Part shown: piece by piece, positions 47,275 to 57,700 of the stretch
Position numbering within the stretch: position 1 is the stretch's first letter
How the letters are laid out: every line of letters begins with the position of its first letter
From: Nematostella vectensis
Taxonomy: Eukaryota > Cnidaria > Anthozoa > Actiniaria > Edwardsiidae
Length of the DNA stretch: 64,000 nucleotides
Reading direction: 5' to 3'
NCBI RefSeq assembly: GCF_932526225.1
Contig: NC_064039.1
Coordinates: forward strand, 1,698,001 to 1,762,000
Made by a program: the position numbers and the translations under genes
Notes under the pieces: generated by a model
Databases searched by the model: none
The model's input: only the letters and a program-made list of their open reading frames with translations
What the model was told of the DNA's origin: nothing

Positions 47275-47565
47275 TACGGACTGCCAGGTATTGTACGGTC
47301 TGCCAGGTATTGTACGGTCTGCCAGGTATTGTACGGTCTGCCAGGTATTGTATGGTCTGCCAGGTATTGTACGGTCTGCCAGGTATTGTATGGTCTGCCA
47401 GGTATTGTACGGTCTGCCAGGTATTGTATGGTCTGCCAGGTATTGTACGGTCTGCCAGGTATTGTATGGTCTGCAGGTATTGTACACTCTGCCAGGTATT
47501 GTACCTAAATAGTTCTCTCTCACCACGATACGGTCTGTCAGGTATTGTATGGTCTGCCAGGTGTT
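47275..47565 (+). repeat. 19-bp minisatellite derived from the exon 5 donor (pseudogene copy)
   Basis: About eleven tandem copies of ctgccag/gtattgtacggt. This is the exon 5 end plus donor of the PKHD1L1-like gene. A second partial unit with the wider context tctctctcaccacgatacgg follows. Confidence 0.9.
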
Positions 47566-49904
47566 ATAGCCTTAACATATCAATATTTGGGTGACCTTAA
47601 ATCTCGCTCGGCCAATCTCTTGGAGGCCTGGGTCTAAGGGCTTTTCAAGACTTGTGTGATAAAGATTTGACCAAGCGATAAAGTTTTTTTGACACATTTT
47701 TGCCTCGAGTCTCAAATTGAAAGGAATCAGCATTTTTCACCATGTTTTATGGAGATCAGGGAGCGGGTAAACTTTAGCTCTTCTAAATATGGGCATCAAT
47801 GCCCATATAAGGCAATGCATACGAAGGACACTATCCGTGGGGAATATGTTTGATATGTTTCCATAGTCTCTTTCTTTTCTCTAGTCCTCTCTAGTCCTCT
47901 TTGACTATTAAGAGATCAACGTGCAATTCAAGCTCAGGGTTATTCAGTGTTGTGATCCTTCGAATATGTCTAGACTATCATTGATGGACATCTAGCGCCT
48001 TATTATTACTGTGGTACTCCGTGTTAAGAGGCTTCTCACGAACACGAACACTTTGTTATACCTGACGCGCTAACGGTGACGAAGCTGTCTGTAAAACTAT
48101 TTAATGGCAAATACTACGATGTAAACCCTAGGTACGACATATTTTAAAACAAGGTGCGTCGGCTTCTTTATTACAAAGTGCGTCGTTACAGCGTGTGAGA
48201 CTCTACTCTTCAAATGGCATGATGATTTATGATTTTTAGACGCTATATTTATATATTTGGAGACCCCAACACCCGATGCCCTTGCCAAGGAAAATATGAA
48301 CTCTGGAATCTGAAATGCTCCTAAGAAATTCGAGGAGGGTAGATTACGAGAGGTTTATTCACAGTCTTTGCTAAAACCTAATAAAACAACATCTTATACC
48401 CCATTCAACCAGCACTTAAACCATACAGTTTAAAGGTGGTTTAATGGGATCTCCAAAGAGTGGACAGAACAGAAAACAAAATTGAATAGACTGTGCTATG
48501 TACATGTTACTAAGTGATCATTTTAGCTAGTAAGAATGCAACACAATGAGAAGTTTCATTGGCAAGTTATCAGGCAGAGAAAAAACACTTGTTTAACTAA
48601 ACATGGTTTTGGTGTGAATGCAGCATTAGATTGCGTGCATTTCAATGCAGTTTGCTTTTGTTGTTCTGTGCACAAAAAAATGTCATATGCACGTGCGCGA
48701 CTGAACAAAGAAGTACAAAGGCTAAAATGCAGCAATGTAGACCTAGGTCGTAGTGTGCTGCACATGATGACGGCGTCACTAAATTACCATAGCAACACAC
48801 CTATTCCCAAGAGACGCAAGCCTGAAAAAGACCCCGATATTTTTCTGCCTACATCACAGCGAGCTGTGCGTAGCGCAACCGACTAAGACAGGGCTGGGAT
48901 CCTGGTTATTGCCTCCGCATTAATGCATGGGTACTTCAGGTTTCTTTGTGTTGTACAGTTCGCTAGATAGCGGTGCTGGGGCCGAAATCTCCAGCTTAGC
49001 CGTAAAGCTTTATGCTGCCATGCGCTGTTTCAGCGCAAGTATGGAAGTATGGTCTGTCTATTTTTTCTCATTTTACCTGGACGAGGTTCGGTTCTTGTTC
49101 ATGTCTTCGAATTGTTTTTTTTTAATTGTTTACTATTGCTATCAGTACTTTTTACGCAGCAGTAATGATATTTTAGCGCATAGCCAGGATCAGGCCACGG
49201 AGCTGTGCCATGTATGTAGTCTTGTCTTGACGTTTACATGGTAACACCAAGACAAACCAGGAAAAAATGTTATGAATATCATTCAAATCTCATATTTCTT
49301 TTATCTGCAGTACGTCAGTATTGATATCAAACTTGCGTGTTGTGGGGGGGGGGGGGGGGGGGGGGGGGTTGAATAATGTAGCAAAGACACTAGGGCACGA
49401 CGACGACGCACTATGATACTAGGGTGTCATATACACCCTATTCAGACAGGGCTATTTTGACCTGTCTTTGACTGGGGGGTGGAGGGGGGGGGGCAAAAAG
49501 CCCCCCACCTCCGTATTTCATGAACCGCTTGGGCTATGACCATCAAACAGACAATAATCACCAGCATGCAAAGAATCGTCACGCCCTAGTTTGGGTGTGG
49601 TCGAATCAATTGACTCCACCAGGACACCCATGGTTTTTGCACATAAATCTTTGTTTTGCTATCATAAAGACATAAACACGAATCTATATTAAAATAGTGG
49701 GCCATGTGGCACCCTGGTTCCAGAGCCTCGAACGTCTCTCTATTCAGTGTTGACTGTCCACGCTGGCCACTAAATATAGAGACATCCGAGGCTCTGGAAC
49801 AAGTGTAGCCATGTGGTAGATACAGTGCTTACATACGACACACCGTAGTAACACTCTGTATGCCTGTCTCATTACAATCCCTGTGTGTATGCTTGTTTTT
49901 CTAG

Positions 49905-50765
49905 ACATTGCTATCAAGGAAGGAATGCTTGCGCATAACAGCTTTCGGTTGCTGCACCACGTACAACCACTACAATGGAACGAGACACTGGCAGATGAGG
50001 CACAGAGGATCGCCAAAACGATCGCTAACGACCCGGAGTCTTTCCAGGTAATGATATGATGATACCACCCAAAGTGCCAGGAATCATTTCCAGGCAATAA
50101 ATAACCGCCGAGGAACACTGGAAGTCAGTTACTGTACAGTAACTTTCTATTGGTACTCGTATCAAATCCAGCTTTTTTCTTGTGTTTCGTACGCATGGGG
50201 AGTCCCCTGGGAAAACATCGCATAGATATGGCACGACTTAGTCTATATTTAGTCCATTATTTCCTGTGTTTCGTACGCAGGGGGAGTCCCCAGGGGAAAA
50301 CATCGCGCAGATCTGGCACGACTTCCCTCACGCCCCGTTAAAGGCCTCCAACATCTGGTACAGTGAGAGGAAGGACTACAGCTTTGCTTACCCGACATAC
50401 TCAGACAAGACGCGACACTTCAGTCAGATGGTGTGGAAAGGGACCTCGCAAGTGGTGCTGTGACGTTCTGGGGATTCGTATTATCGAGGGTAAAGGTCTG
50501 AGGGTAATTATTGTTGCATGTTGCAGGGCTAGCGATGAGCCCGTCTGAGAAGTACAAGATTGTAGTGGCGCTTTATTGGCCGCTGGGGAATGACCCGCAT
50601 CCCAAGGAACTCGTGAAGAACATCCCTAAGCCCGGCGGGGGTCCTGACGTGTACGCAACTCTCAAGTGGAGAATATCAAGACCGATAAATACAGAGCGCC
50701 CCCCCCCCCCCCCCCCCCCCCCACCCACCAAAAATTTTCTTCTGAAAATCAAAAAAGACGTATAA
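49905..50765 (+). pseudogene. Broken CAP-2 copy (block B)
   Basis: Equivalents of CAP-2 exon 5 (49905-50047), exon 6 (from 50281) and exon 7 (from 50527) are present and nearly identical. Exons 1-4 are absent. A deletion of about 1 kb removed the end of exon 6 and its donor, so the frame runs from CAAGTG to a TGA at 50,461-50,463. Exon 7 runs into a poly-C tract instead of its normal stop. Confidence 0.85.
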
Positions 50766-51798
50766 AGCTTTAAGGCACGACAGACAATGTTTTATCAGAA
50801 ATGTGGACTTTAAAAGCACACTAGCATACACACATTGGCACCAGTCGGGCCAAGACGGGACGCTAGCACAGTCTATTACCCGTGCAGTTCGGCAACCATG
50901 GACAGCTGTTTCGTCCTTATTAGGACTCGTCAGCATGGCATAGCCGGTTTGCCTCAGTTAAACTTCATCGGCAAAAAAAAAAAAAACTGCAGGGCGACTT
51001 CGACTCGAACGAAGTGCTTTAAACCACAGCTTAGATCCATGTGGGATCTAGAGCTGCATGAAGAAAGTATCGTGAGGTCTGGGAACGAGATTAGGTGTTA
51101 ATCATTTCAACACTCAATCCCTCCAACCAATACATCGCACCGATCACGATCAGCCCAGCGGCCGCTCTACTTTAGCATAAGTGCTTTGCTGGGATGAAAG
51201 ATTACGCAAGTTCGCTGAGATGAAAGATTACGCAAGGCAATATCTGCACGGCGATTAATCTGCTGCATACAACTAGCAGCAGAGCAGTGCGTCTGTCTAA
51301 AGGTGAAATATGCTAGGCGCTAACAGAAGGGAGCGACTGCGCATGTCCAATTATGAAAAAAGCCAGACTCACTCTGTACTATGTCAGTACTTATTCTTAC
51401 TCAAGAAGCTCTTTAATTACCAATGCGTCTTTGCTTTGTTCTTTTGACCTCGCGTATCACTTTTCACTTGTTTGCGATAAAACGCTAAATCCCTTTGACT
51501 TTGCTCCTTTTCCGACCTTGGGTTATTCCGAACGATCGTACTACAAGGACACGTCCCAATCAATATCGTCAATTATTATTCACAAGCGAAACTAAAGAAA
51601 CGGCTATACCCTTCAACCTTAGAACAGACCTTGGATAGCGTCATTTTGCAGCGAGCAACTTTCAAAAATATAATACAACTTCACCTAAAGATCAGTGCGT
51701 GTAGTAAGAATACTAACAATAGTATCGCTACTGCACCTATATACAGCTCGACACAGTCATCCCTTACTGATTATCGTCAATGGATTGAGCCGCTAAGC

Positions 51799-54700
51799 AT
51801 GGATTATCGTTTGCACGTCAAGAGCTCGCTTCTATCTTTTCTGCTTCTAGGGCTCGCAGCTCTTGTGCAAGGTGAAGTAGCTTACACGCTATAAGCGCAT
51901 TTTATCATCTTTTGATGATTGGGTATTTGAGGTGTGCGTTCTATATTCCGTAGCCGGACGGGTGGACAGGATAAGCCCAAGCTCAGGAAGTATACGAGGC
52001 GCTACCAGACTGACACTATTTGGTGAAGGTAAGGTGCATCTAAATACGAGGTATCGAGATCAAATCACCCTTCGGGGTATCCTAGCTGTTAATCAAAAAT
52101 ACCCTTTGCGGTTTGCGGTTAATCAGATCAAATCTGCAATTAGTCAGTAAGCTTATGTTTCAGGATAGAGTGCGCGTTGTCACGGATTTATTGCCGCTGT
52201 AGCTGCTCACAGTAATCACAAAACTAATGCTGTGAGTTCTCGATCCTAACAAACTGACCTCCGATACTAAGTGAAATGATCACTTGTCGGGAAAGACGTG
52301 CGCTGTGCACAGCTAAAGGAATAAAGACAGAACAATAACTTTTTTGCCCCAGGCATGCAGGGTCACGCAACTCGCACTTGAGCATTTGTTTTTTGTGGTT
52401 TGGGATTCACGATTGAGATGACAGGGTATCATATGAACGCAAACAGATAAACTACAATAGGGAAAAGATGAACACCAGTAGGGCTCTTTTTTTTTTTAAC
52501 TTATTCGAATTTAAATTCAGGCTAATCCAAGTCTCGCCCTGTTTGCCCTAATGCTAAAAAAAATATAAAGACTTCTTATAACGTTCGGATATTTTTACAC
52601 AAGCCTCTTTGGTTTTTGGCTTAGTTCACTTGATCATAGGGACGCTGTGATTTGCGCACTTTTGCCCCGTGGTCCTTATGGTAAAGTGATGTGTGATTTA
52701 ATAGTCTTTTTGTAGTGATGTGATAATATCCTCAGATATACTGGGAGGGCGGTGGCCTAGCTGTCATTTAAAAACCACCAAAAATACCCTGAGAGCGAGG
52801 TCGCAATCTATTGCATCGGCTGTCCGAGAGGTACTGATTCAGCCTTTATTGGCGTCTTCCCGCCCTTTCTTGTTCGCATTCATCGTCGCGTCTCTCTCTT
52901 TCTTCGTCCTTGTGTCGCCAAGATGTATGCTTCCATCCGGGTTCTTCTTCACTCGGAAGTTCTTGTACTGTTCTCTGATGGCGCTTATCGCGCCTGCTAC
53001 CTTAGAATTCGCCTTTTCAGTGGCCTTTTTGTTGGCCTCGCGATGAGCGGCGAGGTTGCCTCCCTTGAGGTTTTTCTTGCGCATGTCCGCGTAGCTTTTG
53101 GCAAACTCCTTGACGGCGTTGGTGGTTTTCTTGGGGTTCTTGATGGTCTCCTTTGCGAGGGTACCCAAACCTTAACAAACGAATACATTTTATCAAACGT
53201 GAAGGGTAGCACAAAAATATGATTTGAAAAATATTTTTCAAACGTGCAAGTACTGAAAAGAGAATTTAAAAACAATCGAGGGAATCTCTTCAAACGTGTA
53301 AGTTATTAAAAAAACATGAACGACAAAAACAATATTTTTGGCTCGCTCCATTAGTAAATGATAGGCGTCATGATGATGACATGCGACCATGCTTACTACA
53401 TGTAGCTTGTCTTCACTCACCAGTCCGGTGTCCAGTCTCATCCCGATCCCTGATTCCTGTTTTTCCAACGTGGATTTTCTGCTTCCCAACAGTAATCGTC
53501 TTACCTCTGTCACACAACGAAAAACAGCTTTTTTTAAAACAACTCAGCGTTTGATGCAATCACAATAGCGTCTTATATGAGATGGCGAAAACAAAAGACT
53601 CCATGACTATGTCTATGACTACTTGCGACTTTGCAGTTCCGTCACACAACGTTATAAAAAGGCGGAAAACGACAAATCTGTCATAATCCCATTTAGTATC
53701 TCTTGGCAGTCTCTAGAGACATACCTTTGGGATTTCTTAGATGTATACGAAGATGAAGAAGTCTTTCTTTCTCCTGATCCGCGGCTGGACGAGGACCGAC
53801 TGACGGAGCGACTACTTGAGCGACTGCTACTCGACCGACTGGATTCCCTTCTTCCTCCGAACCAGCCTTCGACCTCCGCAAACATACATAGCGTCATAAA
53901 TACTACGAAGACTAACAACACTAGAGTATAGACCCTCATTGTTACTACAAAGCGCAGTTGATGCTTTGCTTACTCTAAATATCTGCTGCGTCTACTTAGT
54001 TCCACTTTTGGTGCGATTTATATACACGAGTCCTTTCATAATATTTGGTGACGTCATTTCCGTAGAAACAAGTTAAGTTTGGGTCGAAGTGATGAAAGAA
54101 AACATATCCGGTTATAAACATCGCATTGATCTACGAAGCCATTCACATGAAGAGTTGAAAAAGGATAGGTGATATTATACTTAACGGCATGTTTTTTTAA
54201 ACTTTTTTTCTTGGTGCTATTTCAGTGGTTATAAGGGCCTTGGGGACTAAATCTTTTTGGTTCTAGAAGCTAGCAATGAATTGACACCCTCACCTTGACT
54301 CTCGAACTTCTTCAAAGTTTCAACTCCCTTTTCGTATTTCGCGATGCGCATAGTAGTCCCCTCATCCCTGCCGATAAGAGTATCAAAAAACCGGTTCTAA
54401 TATTAAACACCGGTTCTAGATGTGAGGACGAGCTCTACTTCCATGCTAGTCTATTGCTATAGGTGTTATTGTGGTGGACTTCTTCCAAGATGGTTCAAGG
54501 GCCACGACGCTAGGAATGTCATGGCCCTGTGAGCCTGCCAAAAAGCATGTACTTCCGCTATTCATGAGTAGTCCCCTCATCCCTGCCGATAAGAGTATCA
54601 AAAAACCGGTTCTAATATTAAACACCGGTTCTAGATGTGAGGACGAGCTCTACTTCTATGCTAGTCTATTGCTATAAGTTTATTGTGGTGAATTTCTTCC

Positions 54701-57700
54701 AAGATGGTTCAAGGGCCACGACGCTAGGAATGTCATGGCCCTGTGAGCCTGCCAAAAAGCATTTATTTCCGCTATTCATGAGCGAATTCCATAAAATCAA
54801 GATTTGTAAATACTGTGCTGAAACTGTAAGACATATAAACAATAATGTTATCTGTATCTGCTTTTCCATTTATAATAAAATTTCGATTAGTTATAATTGT
54901 GGTCTTTTTTAAAAGACAGCCGTGTGTGTTAAAATACACACGGCTGGCTTAAGTCTATCTTCCCGCGGGGTCTTAATAGTGACGACTTTTTTTTGTAGTA
55001 AGATCCCACGTAGAGATGTGTAAATTCTTTTTATTTATAGCGCGCGCTATTCTAGAACATGCGCGTTTTTTTGTCAGACTGTGATTATAAAATCAAAGAA
55101 GACCAAACAGCGACGTTTCTGGATCCAAAATGGATGAAATTGTCCGTGAAAAAAATGACAATTGATTGATAAAATGAACAACAAAAACAGAAGCAAGATT
55201 TTGCCGTTTCGGACTTTATTAAGTCCTTCTTCAGGGCGGTTGTGCTTCTCGCGCTACTATTCTGATGTAAATAAGCTTGTAATGATTCACCTTCCTCTTC
55301 AGTCAGTCTGCCTTAAAGAAGTCTTATTAAAAACGAAAATTTGGCAGTCATGTCAGTTTTTGGTGTATTATACACACATAAAAGATACAATAGAACTGGA
55401 AGACACTTGAAAAGTGTGATGCCAAAAGTAGTCCGATTGTTTGAAAACTCTTGCTTACTGGACTGTGATATGGAACGACATGATATGAAATAAAAACGAC
55501 AAATGCAAGGGGATTCATGGGGCCCTGTGTTTCGTGTGACAGTGTGGACCTGGTAATGACTGAATGAGGAGACCGAGACTGAACCAAGCATTCCCGGGGG
55601 TCCCCAGCAGACCAATTGGACCGCACCCGATGACAACCCACTTTTCAACCATAGCTTGCATATGACATTCTCTTCTAGGTTTTGCAGAAAGTCTGTTCAA
55701 CTATGACCAGCCAGAGCTTGGAAACAGCGTAACACTGATTTCCGTCACTCGTACGCATGCGCTGATATGTGACGTCATACCGTATTACACCACACAGAGT
55801 CAGATAGTGTGCGATACAAGGTAAACGCAAGAATCGGTCCAGAATGCAATGAGAACCCCGCTATGAGCGTACCAGCTCGTTGTAAGGCCAGTTTTTTTTT
55901 AATGCTTGCTTAAAAATGTTTCGTTGCGTATGTGATTTTAGTCGGATTACACTAGTGGATCTGGTTGGATCAAAATCGTTATTAGGATTTTGGTTTACAA
56001 CCCATCAGATATAAAATGGTTGGTTAGAGCCTGTGATCGGTAAAAATTCCGGATTTGAAAACAAAACATGGCAGATGACCAGACCAAACACTCGTTTATA
56101 CTGCTTTGCACCCCTACCTCCTGTGGTTTTAATTTTTCAGACTACGACAAATCTAGTTTTTGTTCCACTTTTTGACATTTATATATATTTTTTCATATAA
56201 TTCTCTTAACAATCCTCGTCTCAGGCCCTCGCGACAAGGCGGTGGTGCGTTCAACATCCGGGTATCTGTGGATGGCGTCCCTCTAAAAAGTGACAGAGGA
56301 GCTAGCTACTGTAACGGCGAATGCGTTTTCACGGTAGGTTAGCGTGACACACGCAATAATGTAACGCAGAATGCGTGATCACAGCAGGCTAGCGTGACAG
56401 TCACAAAATACAGCTAACAGTAAAATTGATGTTATAAGTAAACATTTATCACTATACATTTATATTCAGCAATAACGCGATTCCTTAACGCTTGTTTTTC
56501 CTTCAACAGTACGCTGAAGAAATGACGCCTACCATCACTTCTCTCTCACCACGATACGGTCTGCCAGGTATTGTACACTCTGCCAGGTATTGTACCTTGC
56601 TACTTCTCTCTCACCACGATACGGTCTGCCAGGTATTGTACACTCTGCCAGGTATTGTACCTTGATACTTCTCTCTCACCACGATACGGTCTGCCAGGTT
56701 TTGTACGGTCTGCAATGTAATGGCAAATACTACGAAAAAAAGTGCTTCGGCTTTTTTATTACAAAGTGCGTCGTTACAGCGTGCGAGACTTTACTCTTCA
56801 AATCGCATGATTTCTGATTTTTGGACGCTATAGTCGGTTTGAGACCCCCACACCCGATGCATGTGCCCAGGAAAACATGAAATCTAGAATCTAAAATGCT
56901 CCTAAGAAATTCGAGGAGAGTAGCTTACGAGAGGTTTATTCGCATTGCTAAAACCTAATAACACAAAACATCTTAGATTGCGTGCATTTCAATGCAGCTT
57001 GCTTTTGTTGTTTTGGCACAAAAAATGTCATATGCAAGTGCGCGACTGAACAAAGAAGTACAAAGGCTAAAATGCAGCAATGTAGACCTAGGTCGTAGAG
57101 TGCTGCACATGAAAACGGCGTCACTACATTACTATAGCAACACACATATTCCCAAGAGTCGCAAGCGTGAAAAAGACCCCATTCTGTCTACATTACAGCG
57201 AGCTGTGCGTGGCGTAACCAAGACAGGACTGGGATCCTGGTTATTGCCTCCCCATTAATGCGCGGGTACCTCAGGTTCCTTTGTGTTGTGCAGCTCGCTA
57301 GATAGCGGTGCTGGGGCCGAAATCTCCAGCTTTGCCGTAAAGCTGTCATACGATGCTTCAGCGAATGTCTGGAAGTATGGTCTTATTTTACCTGATCTGG
57401 AGGAGGTTCGATTCTTGGCCATGTCTTCGAATTTTTTTTCCGTTGTTTTCTATTACCATCAGTACTTTTTATGGCATTATTAAACTTTCAAGTCGTCTTT
57501 ACGCAGCAGTAATGATATTTCAGCGCATAGCCAGAATTTGCGATTTGCCCACGGAGCTGTGCCATGTATATAGTCTTGACGTTTACATGGTAACACATAC
57601 CACAGGGTAACCAAAAATGTCATCGCTTACGATCTTGAATTGATGCAGCACAGGGTACCCATGGTCTAAGTAAGGGCTAGCAGGCCCGTTGCCAGGATTT

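Larger units (their letters stand above)
42845..47290 (+). pseudogene. Broken 5' copy of the PKHD1L1-like gene (block A)
   Basis: Three remnants match the intact gene of block B. At 42,845 is the exon 1 start (MDYRLHVKSSLLS), cut off by a deletion before the signal peptide ends and before its donor. Exon 4 is intact at 46,899-47,007. Exon 5, from 47,215, is altered by the 19-bp repeat inserted in it. Exons 2 and 3 are absent. The copy cannot make a secreted IPT protein and is a pseudogene. Confidence 0.75.
37385..49250 (+). repeat. Direct tandem segmental duplication, block A
   Basis: Matched in the same order by 49,255-57,600. Correspondences: 37,388/49,258; CAP exons 38,821/49,905; 42,400/51,350; 43,156/52,839; 44,502/53,939; 46,899/56,225; 48,660/57,000. 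Block A holds the intact CAP-2 3' half, the basic-protein gene and remnants of the PKHD1L1-like gene. It is longer than block B mainly through an insertion at about 44,725-46,070. Confidence 0.9.
49255..57600 (+). repeat. Direct tandem segmental duplication, block B
   Basis: Second copy of block A, starting where block A ends (gacaaaccaggaaaaa at about 49,251 matches gtcaaaccaggaaaaa at 37,388). It carries the broken CAP copy, basic protein 2 and the functional 5' exons of the PKHD1L1-like gene. Confidence 0.9.

Noticed and set aside
47266-47594. Frames encoding GLPGIVRSARYC-type repeats
   Set aside because: Produced by the 19-bp donor-derived minisatellite in a pseudogene intron.
48536-57258. 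Paired frames containing MSYARARLNKEVQRLKCSN and MSYASARLNKEVQRLKCSN (48,680-48,886; 57,026-57,258)
   Set aside because: Similarity is explained by the segmental duplication. The C-terminal ends differ by a frameshift, and there is no start or splice context. They could be a relic, but I would not annotate a gene.
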